DNA from: an uncultured Alistipes sp.
GTDB lineage: Bacteria > Bacteroidota > Bacteroidia > Bacteroidales > Rikenellaceae
Assembly: GCA_944326855.1 (NCBI GenBank)
Contig: CALVFO010000010.1
Coordinates: 27,012 to 91,011 of the forward strand
DNA: 64,000 bases
Direction: 5' to 3'
The notes under the pieces were generated by a model. The model was given only the letters and a program-made list of their open reading frames with translations, did no database searches and had not been told where the DNA came from. A program made the position numbers and the translations under genes. This document shows positions 9,582 to 19,208 of this stretch, in pieces. The first letter of the stretch is position 1. The number at the start of each line of letters is the position of its first letter.

Positions 9582-10595
9582 TTATTCGGCCGGTTCCCAC
9601 TCCGGACCATCTACGCCTACGACGGCACTTCCGTCGCGCATACCGGCATAGCGTACTTCGTAATAATCTTCCTGTATACCGTTAAATCGGATGGTGGTAC
9701 GGGTATTGGGTTTAATGGAAATGGGGGAGGCATCATGCTGTTCGAATTTGAACGATTCGGACGTGATTCCCTCATCTGTCGGTTCGGCATATTCCACCGT
9801 AATTTTTCCGCTCAGGGTAGCAGGCAATAAGGCTAAATGGATCCAATAGGGGATGCCGGTATTCCATTCCAGTTTGTCGTACCGGAAACTTAACGCTTGC
9901 CAGGAGCTGATATCGGTAATTATTTCGTTGTCGGTCTGATCGTGTATATAAACACGAGTAGGCGTATTGATGGTGACGGTAATAGCGGTTATCGGTTTGG
10001 GAAACTGTTCGTCCAATTCTCCGAAATTGATCGATAATTGTCCCGTTATACGACGCATGGTTACATTTTCCTGCAATTCTGTTTCCGGCAACAGCCAACG
10101 GTCAATGACTGTGCGATAGAGATGCAGATCGGTCATGCGGATCAGTGTCGAATCGTGTTGTTGAGCCGTAAGTATCGGCAGATAGTCGATCTGTTTGGTG
10201 TTGTAGTCGCAATCGGAGGAGGCTCCTTCGGCATCGATAAACAGATCGCTTCCCGACAGGACGACAGAAGGATCTCCATAGGTGATTGCATGCGGTACCG
10301 ATACGAAAGCAAATCGGTACCATTGTGCCAGCAGGTTGTCGAAGCGATAGGTTTCGGAGCCGGATGGTACATCGATGATTTGTTCGCAGTGTAAACTTTC
10401 GTTGTTGTTGTGTTCTCCGTTTCGGGTTACGATATAGATACGTTCCAACGACTGATCGGATTCCGATCGGGTCTCTATCGTGAAGGAGATGGGAGCCGCC
10501 TCTCCTTCATTCGGATTCGGCACGTCCTGTTTGCTGCATCCCGTAACGATGAGCGCCAATAAGAGCGTAAGAAAAGATATGTTAAACGGTTTCAT
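9582..10595 (-). CDS. Fimbrillin-like lipoprotein
   Basis: A 337-residue lipoprotein starting MKPFNISFLTLLLALIVTGC (lipobox VTGC, C20). The five-codon-longer start at 10610 is less likely because it precedes a good signal peptide with polar residues. ETRSES at residues 41-46 is the operon's shared Thr-Arg-Ala/Ser motif in its most divergent form. The body begins LERIYIVTRNGEHNN, the usual first strand of Mfa2/FimB-like or fimbrillin domains, and contains an internal segment ITAITVTINTPTRVYI typical of beta-sandwich strands. It sits 14 bases after the preceding gene, so it is co-transcribed. Minor subunit or anchor is an inference from context. Confidence 0.68.
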   Translation of the reverse strand: MKPFNISFLTLLLALIVTGCSKQDVPNPNEGEAAPISFTIETRSESDQSLERIYIVTRNGEHNNNESLHCEQIIDVPSGSETYRFDNLLAQWYRFAFVSVPHAITYGDPSVVLSGSDLFIDAEGASSDCDYNTKQIDYLPILTAQQHDSTLIRMTDLHLYRTVIDRWLLPETELQENVTMRRITGQLSINFGELDEQFPKPITAITVTINTPTRVYIHDQTDNEIITDISSWQALSFRYDKLEWNTGIPYWIHLALLPATLSGKITVEYAEPTDEGITSESFKFEQHDASPISIKPNTRTTIRFNGIQEDYYEVRYAGMRDGSAVVGVDGPEWEPAE

Positions 10596-10609
10596 GATCA
10601 ATGTCGACA

Positions 10610-12820
10610 CTATTTAGGCATAATATTTTCTTCTTCTTCCCACGAATCGTCCTTATTGAGAGATCCCGATCCACTGCTCGAGGATGGTCCTCGCCAAGCA
10701 TTGGCACGACGACAGGCGATTACGTTATATTCGTTGTCACGTTGAGCAATGCCCGTTTTCCCCGAGGCCATTTTGATATAATAAGCAAAACCGGCGGTTT
10801 TTCCTTCGGGATCGGCCGATGAGGGCGTTGAGGAAAAGAAGTAGTCGTCATTTCCTTCGAAATCGACAAAAAGATCTTGTCGGGCTTCATAGATGGCCGA
10901 TAATTCCTGGATCGAAGGCATATACCACATGATTTCATCGTAGTCGATGGATCCATTGCCGTTGCGATCGCGGTTTTTGTCGATGATATATCGGAACGTG
11001 ATATTGTTGGGGAGAATCTGAGAGGTAACCTCTTCTCCTTCATCGGGTTGATAGGCAGGGGAAACGCCGTATTTGTCGCCATAGAGGGCAACGTTATAAA
11101 TTTTACGTGTATTGGAAAGACCGTCCCATTGCCCGGAGGCGATCAGCTCATCGGTGACAAAACTCCAATAACGCTCTAAACCCCATTTGAGGTGTTTTTT
11201 CTCCAGAATGCGTTCAATATAGAGGGTATCTCTCACCTCTTGCATGGAGTGAATGTCGTACTTGATGTGGAGCACGACCATTTGTGCCGGATATTGTTTG
11301 ACTTCAAAACGATACGGCTCGTCGTTGGACCCGACTTTATGATAAAGGATCGTAGCGCTGCGGATGCCGATCTCCGTGTTGTTCCCGGGAGAAGAGATAT
11401 CCGGAACAAATTCGTCGGTATGGACATAAATGGTGTGGATGCCCTGCGAGCCACTCAAACGGGTTGTTGCGGTCAGATCATCGGCACCGCTTCCCAACAT
11501 GCGGGGTTGGTAAACACTCGAACGCGAGAGTTCAACCCAAGGGTGCTGATCAGGATCTTCGACCCACATTTCCCAGTCTCCCGGGGCATATAGCAAGGTT
11601 CTCACGGAATTGCAATGGGCATCGAGGATGTTGGATTCGTCGTAATAGGCCGTTATTTCTGACAGGTTTTTCCAGTTGACTCGTGTATCGGTGTTGTCGA
11701 TCGTCCGGATGGTGACTTCCAGATCGTAGTATTTGTTGCGTTCGATATCGTAGTTGCTGAAATTATCTTCCCCGAGATAGATGTAATAGGTCACTTCCCG
11801 CCGGATGTATTGCCCCATGGCGTAAATGCCTTTGACCGTCAGATAGGTAGCATAGTCCAATTGTGCCTGGTCGGCTAATTCCTTTTTCCAGAGTTGTGCA
11901 TACAGTTGTCTTTGAGCCTGGTCTTTGTCATACAGGTCGGGCCAGTTGATGGCATAGGGATCCGTCGCTTGAGGCGGAGAGGAGAGGGACGTGTCGAGTT
12001 GGCCGCGACGATTTTCAAACAGATAGAATGAAGCATTCACGCCCTGTTTCGGATCATTGCCTTCGAAACTCAAAGTGCTTTTGTCGAAATAGCGCAAAGA
12101 CATGTTTCCCGATACTTCATTATATACCCAGTCATCGGTACTGCCTCGCATGAGTAGACGGTACTTGTCGCTATTGTTGTCGGTTACGGTGCGATCGTCT
12201 TCGTTGCGGGGCATCAACCAACTCCCTTTGGGGATGTTATGCAAGACTATTTCGCTGATCTGGAATTGATCCTCGTTCGATAGGGGGGAGAATAGAACCT
12301 TCACATCGAATTTAGCCGCAATACGGTCGACGGAAATGGGAACGGCTGTCGTCCGATCGTCCGGTTTTTCGAAGAAATCCGTTGTACCGTACATGATACA
12401 TTTTCCTCGGTATGCATCGGACGCATTGGTAATCGTTACATTGAGATGTTTGAGGTCGTCCCATGAATTAACTTGATTCATGGTGCTTTCCGGATCGAGC
12501 AGATTGCAAATGGCACACAAGCGGATTTGTCCGCTCGGCAAATACATGTACATTGCATTCGTTCCGCTCAAATAGCTCCATTGACGGGCAACGCATCGAT
12601 TGTCGGTATCGAATGCGAAAACCAATGCCGTTTCGATACGATTGTCTCCTTCGGAAGAGCGAGTCGTCACTTCCTGGGGAGCCGAGACCGCAAAACGAAT
12701 CGTGGCATTTCCTTCTCCGCCGGGTACGATTTCCTCCTCGGGAATTTGGGTACATCCTGATAGAAGGATACATAGTATTCCTCCGAACAGATAACACAGA
12801 TATAGATGAATATGTTTCAT
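10610..12820 (-). CDS. Large fimbrial tip-like lipoprotein (DUF4906-type)
   Basis: A 736-residue lipoprotein with signal MKHIHLYLCYLFGGILCILL then SGC (C23); the start at 12820 was chosen for this signal. TTRSSE at residues 52-57 carries the shared Arg motif, followed by fimbrillin-like ETALVFAFDTDNRCV. The middle resembles DUF4906 proteins of Bacteroidales fimbrial loci. Residues 618-629 (DRNGNGSIDYDE) fit a canonical EF-hand calcium loop. The C-terminal ~120 residues contain IMWYMPSIQELSAIYEA, YFFSSTPSS and NVIACRRANAWRG, the DUF1566/FISUMP-like fold seen at fimbrial tips. It ends in a Ser/Gly and acidic tail. I infer a tip adhesin; the ligand is unknown. Confidence 0.72.
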   Translation of the reverse strand: MKHIHLYLCYLFGGILCILLSGCTQIPEEEIVPGGEGNATIRFAVSAPQEVTTRSSEGDNRIETALVFAFDTDNRCVARQWSYLSGTNAMYMYLPSGQIRLCAICNLLDPESTMNQVNSWDDLKHLNVTITNASDAYRGKCIMYGTTDFFEKPDDRTTAVPISVDRIAAKFDVKVLFSPLSNEDQFQISEIVLHNIPKGSWLMPRNEDDRTVTDNNSDKYRLLMRGSTDDWVYNEVSGNMSLRYFDKSTLSFEGNDPKQGVNASFYLFENRRGQLDTSLSSPPQATDPYAINWPDLYDKDQAQRQLYAQLWKKELADQAQLDYATYLTVKGIYAMGQYIRREVTYYIYLGEDNFSNYDIERNKYYDLEVTIRTIDNTDTRVNWKNLSEITAYYDESNILDAHCNSVRTLLYAPGDWEMWVEDPDQHPWVELSRSSVYQPRMLGSGADDLTATTRLSGSQGIHTIYVHTDEFVPDISSPGNNTEIGIRSATILYHKVGSNDEPYRFEVKQYPAQMVVLHIKYDIHSMQEVRDTLYIERILEKKHLKWGLERYWSFVTDELIASGQWDGLSNTRKIYNVALYGDKYGVSPAYQPDEGEEVTSQILPNNITFRYIIDKNRDRNGNGSIDYDEIMWYMPSIQELSAIYEARQDLFVDFEGNDDYFFSSTPSSADPEGKTAGFAYYIKMASGKTGIAQRDNEYNVIACRRANAWRGPSSSSGSGSLNKDDSWEEEENIMPK

Positions 12821-12830
12821 ACCCCGATTT

Positions 12831-15125
12831 TTATTCAAATTTGCGAGCTTGACGGATATAGGCATTGATTCCGTTTTTATCCTTGTAATCTTCGTTTACT
12901 TTAGAGTCGATGCTATAGGCCCAGGCATAACGCCGCGGTAGGCCGACGTACGGACACGAAGACCAGTAATATAGTCCGTATTTGATATTGACGACCGGTA
13001 TTTCGGTTCCCTGAGCCTGAGTTCCGTAGTATTGCCGAATTGGCAGGACAACATGATTGAAAAAACCTTTGAGTTCATCCCATGCCGGCAAGAACCAATA
13101 GCGGCCCGTTACGATGGGGGTTCCCTCTTCGATTAGGGTCCATTCCCGGCGGGCGCGATACAAACAGGAGAGTTTGTAGTTTTCCGGGGATCCGAACTCT
13201 CCTGATTGGGCGTAGTTGTATGCATTTACGCAGTTGGCTTCTCCGTCACTGTCTTCGCTGCCGACATGTCCGAAAATATAAAGGGGTAACGTTTCATTTA
13301 AGCCCCATTCGGTATAGCTGTAATTATGTGCATCGGCACGTGCATCATCATCGAAATCGGGTTTCAGCAAGTCGTTGCGTGCGAATCCTCGATAGTCGTT
13401 GGGGTAAACTGGGTTTTTCGAGTCATTCAACGGAGCGGTGATCGCATTGTATTGATGGATAGACAAAATATCCGTAAAAGCAGAGCCTTCGGTTTCCAGG
13501 ACTATTTCCGCGCTTCGAAAATCGTTTTGCAGTTGTTCAATCTTTTCCGCCATGGATAACATTTCGTTCCCCATAATGTCGTTCATGACAACATAATCGT
13601 TGAGCTGGAATTGAACGTTTGTCGGTTCGGTAAGATTCGTTGACGCCGAATAACTGGTCAACCAATCTCCATAACTTCCGTCAGGTTGTTGAATGCGGAA
13701 ATACAGCCAATCGCATAGTGTCCCGTCGTCGGCTGAACGGATTGTCAATGTCCAGGGTTCCCCGCCGTCAGAAGGCATTACATTCGCGCTGAATGTATTG
13801 CCTATGCAGTCGAACATGGTTTGATCGGTAATATGTGTCTGAAAGTAGGCTGCCAACGAATAGGACGGGAAGTCTATATAATCGTCGATTTCTTTCCACG
13901 GCGTGGCTGTGAGCGTCAGTTCATGACCGGAAAGACTGGCCGGAATATCTCCTGATGTACTGTTGCTGAGAGGTTTGGTGCCGATGGCATACAGTCGATT
14001 TCCTTCCAGAGAGTAGCTGTAGGGACGTTTGTCTGCCAACTCATCGTCTGTGCCGGCCACATTGCGGACATTATAGGATTGGGAGTAAGTGGCGGTGCCA
14101 GGGTCGGTTCCTCCGATCAGGACAATTTTCAGGCTGGCATCTTCTGCGGCAGAACTGTTCAACGATTCTTCGACGGCAACCGGAATCAGGTAGGCACCGA
14201 ATAATACACTGTTTTCCAACGTTTGGATCGAACCGTCGTCGCGGGGAGGTATATATAACAAATTGGCTTGTACGCCACTTTCGCTTTGGGCGTCTTGATA
14301 GGCGGAAAGATCGATCGAGGCCAATACGGAACCTTCACTGCCGTTGAGCGGATTTGTTCCGACGGCCGGTTTGGCGAGGAGATCCAACGAACTGTTCAGC
14401 GATAAGTTCGAATGGAGCTTGAGCTCGATACGTTGTACGCGGCTTTCCGGTTCTCCGCTTTGAATCAGATAGGGAATATCGGTCAGATAGCATAAAACAC
14501 CTGCGACACATCGTGAGATGGAAACAGGAATTTCCTGAGCCGACGCTTCTGTTTCTGTCGTGCCGGAAAAGAGTTCGGTATGGGCCATGGCATACGCTTT
14601 GGTTGCGATGTCAGCATGGAGAGTTCCGTCTTCTCCCGTTACGGATTCGGCCAGCACGGCTTTGACCTGATCCAACGTTTGTCCGGTGACTCCGGTCAGG
14701 TGATCTGCCGGCGAGGTTTCAGTCGGGAAGCGGTAGGTGGCCGTGTTGTTGTCGACACCGACGACCAGTGCGGTGATCATATCGGAGCCATACTGTCCTA
14801 ATTGTGCGTCCCGAAGCCTGAATACCAGGTCTGTGGCGTGATCTGACGGGGTCGGTTCCCAAGGTAATTGAGCGGCATAAAAACAGGTGGCCGAGGGACC
14901 GGTACCGTGGAACAGATATACATACATCTCTTCGATATGTTGCGATACTCCCGTAGAGGTCAGGGCGGAACGGGTCGTAAATCCTTGGTCGATTGAGATG
15001 CGTAATTGGGGCACCGTTTCGGGGGTAGGTTCAGGTTCGGGTTCGGGTTCATGAGTACATGCGCCCCATAGGCAACTGATGATGATGCCTACGAACAACA
15101 ACCGGAAACCATATCTATTGATCAT
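12831..15125 (-). CDS. Fimbrial tip-like adhesin lipoprotein
   Basis: A 764-residue lipoprotein: MINRYGFRLLFVGIIISCLW then GAC (C23), then a Glu-Pro repeat tether (EPEPEPEPTPE) and FTTRSALTS carrying the shared Arg motif (R52). EEMYVYLFHGTG is a fimbrillin-type first strand. The N-terminal half is a fimbrillin-like pair of beta domains. The C-terminal 130 residues contain GRYWFLPAWDELKGFFNHV, LYYWSSCPYVG and YIRQARKF, a FISUMP/DUF1566-like module parallel to the one in the next gene. It follows the 1315-residue protein by 12 bases. Likely a tip or cap subunit; two such proteins in tandem may form alternative tips. Confidence 0.72.
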   Translation of the reverse strand: MINRYGFRLLFVGIIISCLWGACTHEPEPEPEPTPETVPQLRISIDQGFTTRSALTSTGVSQHIEEMYVYLFHGTGPSATCFYAAQLPWEPTPSDHATDLVFRLRDAQLGQYGSDMITALVVGVDNNTATYRFPTETSPADHLTGVTGQTLDQVKAVLAESVTGEDGTLHADIATKAYAMAHTELFSGTTETEASAQEIPVSISRCVAGVLCYLTDIPYLIQSGEPESRVQRIELKLHSNLSLNSSLDLLAKPAVGTNPLNGSEGSVLASIDLSAYQDAQSESGVQANLLYIPPRDDGSIQTLENSVLFGAYLIPVAVEESLNSSAAEDASLKIVLIGGTDPGTATYSQSYNVRNVAGTDDELADKRPYSYSLEGNRLYAIGTKPLSNSTSGDIPASLSGHELTLTATPWKEIDDYIDFPSYSLAAYFQTHITDQTMFDCIGNTFSANVMPSDGGEPWTLTIRSADDGTLCDWLYFRIQQPDGSYGDWLTSYSASTNLTEPTNVQFQLNDYVVMNDIMGNEMLSMAEKIEQLQNDFRSAEIVLETEGSAFTDILSIHQYNAITAPLNDSKNPVYPNDYRGFARNDLLKPDFDDDARADAHNYSYTEWGLNETLPLYIFGHVGSEDSDGEANCVNAYNYAQSGEFGSPENYKLSCLYRARREWTLIEEGTPIVTGRYWFLPAWDELKGFFNHVVLPIRQYYGTQAQGTEIPVVNIKYGLYYWSSCPYVGLPRRYAWAYSIDSKVNEDYKDKNGINAYIRQARKFE

Positions 15126-15137
15126 AACATGCGATGT

Positions 15138-18100
15138 TTAATGGCCTGACTCTTGAAGCTCAGCCGGGAAATGCACATATAATTTATATCGATTGGTTTG
15201 GGCGTATATCCCTCCTACTTCGACCAAAAATGCTTGCATCGGTTTGATTTGGCGAGAGGAGTTGACATCCCGAGCAATTTCTTCATAGGTATATTGTGAA
15301 CCTTGTTTGACCAGCAGTTTGATTTTGTCGATCGCAACGTTTGCTGCAAAGAAACCTCCGACATTGATGTGGGACATGAAGGGATTGCCTGCCAGATACA
15401 TATTGCTGGGTCGTTTATTTTCGAGCAATACGTGAAGCGGGAATTCTCCGGTTCCACGACTATTTTCATAGATAAAACGACCTATTTCCTGAGAGGAACG
15501 TGTGATGTTTTCCGAACGGCCCGTATATTCTCGGGTTTGTAAATCGTAGTACTGATATTGGTCGTGGACTTTGGGTAGGCGGATTACCGATGAAGTGAGG
15601 CTGGCCGAAGACTCATCTCCGGGTCGGATTAAAATCCCGTGTCCGGCTTCGTAACGTTCGGATACCAGGTTGAACGGGGCTGTCCACAGATTGTCGTCGG
15701 GATTGACGGCGACATCGCCTCCGTCGTTGGGCCCGATGTTGGTGGTTGCCCGGTTCCACATCCGTTGGTAAATCATGGGGGCGAAACGGGCTCCATCTCC
15801 GGCCGGATAGCTCGATTCAGTGTAAGATAACCAGCACCAATTATAGTCGGTAATCGTTTCCGGTATGTTTTGTCCCTGGTATTTCGACAGAAAGATATCA
15901 CCCGTATAGGTCTCTTTCAAGGGAGCGGAAAACATGTTGTAAACTCCGTTTTCGAGCACGACATCGACCCATGCTTTGGTGTAATTGAGATATTGCGTGT
16001 TGACTAATTCGCTGTTTGCGGCGAATTGGATGTATCGGCAACAGTTGATAACGGGAGTGCCGGCGGCATTCGTTCGTTTCAACACGGGGTAGATGGCGCA
16101 ACCATCGGGGATCAACACATCGGTACAATTCCAGGGTACACCATGGCTCCAGTTGGTCCATTCGTTCCAGTCATCCGAGAGATCGCCCTGCCAGGTTGTT
16201 TGTCGGGGATGGATATAGACTTCGATAGCTCGCGGATAATTGGTCGCATCCGGATCGACCGGTTCATCGGAAGGCCAGATTGCCAAAGTATAACGACCGC
16301 TGCCGATGTTGTACTCTTCGAGTTGCGATGCGGTGAATTGGAAGGAGAAGTTTTTGGCGAGGAGTTGTCTCGGGATGACAATCGGGGTTTGTGAGGTGGC
16401 ATCCAGAGGCGTAAAGGTCATGTCATAAGGATCGTTTGTCTGACCGCCTTTGACTTGAATGGTCAGGGGATCGCCCTCGCAGATATGATAACTGGACGGA
16501 TTGGCCACCATCATGTCGCTTTCTCCGGAATCGGTGTCTTCCGCGCAGTCGGGGACTCCATTGCCGTTTTCATCCGGACGCATATATACGCCGTAAACCA
16601 AAAGATTGTCGGCAACGCTGGCCAGGGAGGGAATTTTGATGCGGATTTCATCGAATTCCGCTCCGACCGTGGGATAGGCTTCGAGATAGTATCGGTCTCC
16701 GTAACCGATGAGTTCCAGACCCAGCAAACCTTCTTTTTGACGAACCGATTCGATCAATCCTCCGTTGTTGTATACATCCAGTTCCATACCGTTCAATAGC
16801 TGGACGGTGGCAATGCCGGTTGGTTGACTGATCATGACGCCAATCCACTGGTTGGTGGCGATCGGGTCGAACTGTACGGCCAGGTTCATGGATCCGGCGA
16901 CATTGACGGTAATGGGAATGACGGCTTTGGATTCTTTGTCTGCGTCGAGAATATAGCCCAATTCTTCCATGGAGTTGGCGACCATGGCTAACGAAGAGAA
17001 TGTCGTCGCATCATAATTGATTCGTAAATTATGGCTGGCAGCGGTCAACATGTCGACACATAAATCACCGATACCGTCCGAAGAACCGTCGTCGCCATTT
17101 GTCTCTTCGTAAAAGGCATAATAGAGGTTCAGCTTGCTGAGATTCAGTTGTAATACACCGGCTGTCTGCAATTCGACCCGGTCGAATTCCTGATCGGTCA
17201 AGGCACTGATACGGATTTTTCCGCTACTGCCGTTGATCAAGCCCAATGAAACGCTCTGATTTTGTGCCGGGACATAAGTTTGGACTTTTTGAGTGCCGTT
17301 ATACAGAACGATACGGAAAAAGTCGAGGGCCTTCAAACTCAATAGTTCGCTGTTGGGTTGTACGACGAATCCAACGCGTTTTTGCGTTCTTTCGGTATTG
17401 ATTTTGTGCCCGTCCGCCGTTTCGATGCCGACAATGAAAGAGTTGTCGATCAGAGACAATGCGTGCATATACGTGGCCGCATCGGTTTGGGAGGTATTGA
17501 CAAGATTGAAGGCATTGTCCAGATTGTTGTAGAGGCTTAGCAGTGAGTTGGACCGGGATTCCGACGCGATGCTGTAATCTTCGCCTGTCATCGGAATGGG
17601 CATGGTCGTGGTCTGCGGATCGGCATAACGGGTAATCCGGGTGTCGCTGGTAAATGAGCCGCTTCCGTCAGCCATGGTAAAAGTTGCCGAGACGGTGTAC
17701 GTAATCCCACGATGCATGCCGACGATGCGGTCTCCCTGGATGCTGGCTGCGGGAGCATCGGCGGATATCGTTTCACCTCCGTTGTCTTTGATGGCTAACG
17801 TGACGTTTCCATAAGGGGTTCCGTCGGGGGCGCTCAAGGGAGTCATAAAGCGGTAGTATGACTTGTCGGTAGAGACCTCTTCGGCCACTGCAAAATAGCT
17901 GGTCGGATCCAGGCGTACCGGATCGCGTTTGTAGAAGTTCAGCAGGGTCATGCCGCCAAAGTCCACCCCGATGGACGCAACATGCACACGCATGCCTTGT
18001 GTTTGATCGGTCGTGGTGATGAAACTGTACGAGCCTTTTCCTCCTCCCAAGGCAGAAATTCCGAGTAAGGTGCCGGAAGAGACATAACTATCGTCCGGTA

Positions 18101-19085
18101 TTTCTTTCCATTCCGAGTCGAAAGAGGTAATTTCCGTTTCACCCAAGAGCGTTAGACTCAACAGCGAGCCTTGCGAATAGAGTAATCCGAGTTCGGTGCC
18201 TTTGGGAATATCCAGGTCGCCGAAATCGACCGTTACACGCCATGAACCGCCCACAATCAAATTGGCCAGAATGCCCTCGTCTTCATCTTTTGATGGATCG
18301 AGTAATTTGCTGGGGTTGATCAATACAGTGTTGTAGTTGAGGTCATTAGGTCTGTATATCGCCACCTTGGAATCGCTGGCTGTGGTGATATATTCGATCG
18401 GCGTTTCTCCGACAAACGCATAATAGATACTGATATTGGCCGTACTTAACGAGGCACTGGCCACACCGCCGAAACCCAACATGACTTCATCGAATTCGTG
18501 TTCGGCTTCGATCGAGAGGGATTGTAATCCCTTGTTACCGGAAGATGATAATTTTAATACGTTAAGATCCAGTGTTTTGCCGTCTGAACTGGCCAGGTGG
18601 GTTTCGACTAATTGACCGTCGTTGTATAAGGAGATGACCAGCGAGGAGAGCACGTCCAGCGAAAGAATGGCATTCTCCTTGTTTCCCAACATGAAACCGA
18701 CACGTTGGCCTGCGGCATAGGTTCGGTAAATGTCTTTGACCGATAAAATCGTTTTGCCGATCAGGTTGACATCCAAACCGGAAAGATAGGCTGAATTGGT
18801 CAGATCCAAGTCGATAATATTGTTTAAGCCGTTTTCGCTGCCCAATACCGATACGATACCGCGTGAAATGTTGTCGATTACGCGTCCGGCTCCGACCAAC
18901 GGGACACAACGGTCTGCACTCCAGGTTCCGGTCAGATCGTTATACTTCAGGCCTAACGTGACATTGGCGAAGGTGTTTCCCTGATAGGTAGATGCGGGTT
19001 CGAGCGGAGTGCCCTCGTACATTTTTGGGCAGGAAGAACACCAGAATGTCAGCAAAAACAATATGACGTAAAAAGATCTTTTCAT
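15138..19085 (-). CDS. Giant repeat-containing fimbria-associated protein
   Basis: A 1315-residue exported protein, not matched by me to a named family. The N-terminus MKRSFYVILFLLTFWCSSC is a signal with a borderline lipobox (C19). Four related beta modules occur, roughly residues 80-225, 255-395, 520-660 and 690-840. Each has a core like VGFMLGN...LLSLDVL...ISLYNDGQLVET, and three end in FDE/FDR-type strands leading to YYAF or YGVY. DENGNGVPDCAE (838-849) is an EF-hand/thrombospondin-3-like loop. Around residues 980-1020 a W-rich segment (WQGDLSDDWNEWTNW) with a cysteine-containing beta region follows. The C-terminal 200 residues include NMYLAGNPFMSHINVGGFF, seen in large Bacteroidetes surface proteins. 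Position right after the fimbrillin and its hairpin suggests a low-copy stalk or tip component. Confidence 0.75.
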   Translation of the reverse strand: MKRSFYVILFLLTFWCSSCPKMYEGTPLEPASTYQGNTFANVTLGLKYNDLTGTWSADRCVPLVGAGRVIDNISRGIVSVLGSENGLNNIIDLDLTNSAYLSGLDVNLIGKTILSVKDIYRTYAAGQRVGFMLGNKENAILSLDVLSSLVISLYNDGQLVETHLASSDGKTLDLNVLKLSSSGNKGLQSLSIEAEHEFDEVMLGFGGVASASLSTANISIYYAFVGETPIEYITTASDSKVAIYRPNDLNYNTVLINPSKLLDPSKDEDEGILANLIVGGSWRVTVDFGDLDIPKGTELGLLYSQGSLLSLTLLGETEITSFDSEWKEIPDDSYVSSGTLLGISALGGGKGSYSFITTTDQTQGMRVHVASIGVDFGGMTLLNFYKRDPVRLDPTSYFAVAEEVSTDKSYYRFMTPLSAPDGTPYGNVTLAIKDNGGETISADAPAASIQGDRIVGMHRGITYTVSATFTMADGSGSFTSDTRITRYADPQTTTMPIPMTGEDYSIASESRSNSLLSLYNNLDNAFNLVNTSQTDAATYMHALSLIDNSFIVGIETADGHKINTERTQKRVGFVVQPNSELLSLKALDFFRIVLYNGTQKVQTYVPAQNQSVSLGLINGSSGKIRISALTDQEFDRVELQTAGVLQLNLSKLNLYYAFYEETNGDDGSSDGIGDLCVDMLTAASHNLRINYDATTFSSLAMVANSMEELGYILDADKESKAVIPITVNVAGSMNLAVQFDPIATNQWIGVMISQPTGIATVQLLNGMELDVYNNGGLIESVRQKEGLLGLELIGYGDRYYLEAYPTVGAEFDEIRIKIPSLASVADNLLVYGVYMRPDENGNGVPDCAEDTDSGESDMMVANPSSYHICEGDPLTIQVKGGQTNDPYDMTFTPLDATSQTPIVIPRQLLAKNFSFQFTASQLEEYNIGSGRYTLAIWPSDEPVDPDATNYPRAIEVYIHPRQTTWQGDLSDDWNEWTNWSHGVPWNCTDVLIPDGCAIYPVLKRTNAAGTPVINCCRYIQFAANSELVNTQYLNYTKAWVDVVLENGVYNMFSAPLKETYTGDIFLSKYQGQNIPETITDYNWCWLSYTESSYPAGDGARFAPMIYQRMWNRATTNIGPNDGGDVAVNPDDNLWTAPFNLVSERYEAGHGILIRPGDESSASLTSSVIRLPKVHDQYQYYDLQTREYTGRSENITRSSQEIGRFIYENSRGTGEFPLHVLLENKRPSNMYLAGNPFMSHINVGGFFAANVAIDKIKLLVKQGSQYTYEEIARDVNSSRQIKPMQAFLVEVGGIYAQTNRYKLYVHFPAELQESGH

Positions 19086-19154
19086 TGTATCGTAACAACG
19101 TGAATGGTACTTGACAAATCAGCCATGGGCTCAAGAGGAGCGATTCGATGGTAA

Positions 19155-19195
19155 AACAGAATAAGGGAACGGAACTGGCCATCCCTTATTCTGTT
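19155..19195 (-). terminator. Terminator/attenuator between fimbrillin and downstream subunits
   Basis: On the minus strand a perfect 13-bp stem (AACAGAATAAGGG with CCCTTATTCTGTT, loop 15) is followed by TTTT. It starts 14 bases after the main fimbrillin stop and precedes the giant gene by about 70 bases. With no promoter visible in between, downstream genes probably depend on read-through, which would set the major subunit above the minor ones. Confidence 0.75.
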
Positions 19196-19208
19196 ATATG
19201 TCGATCGA

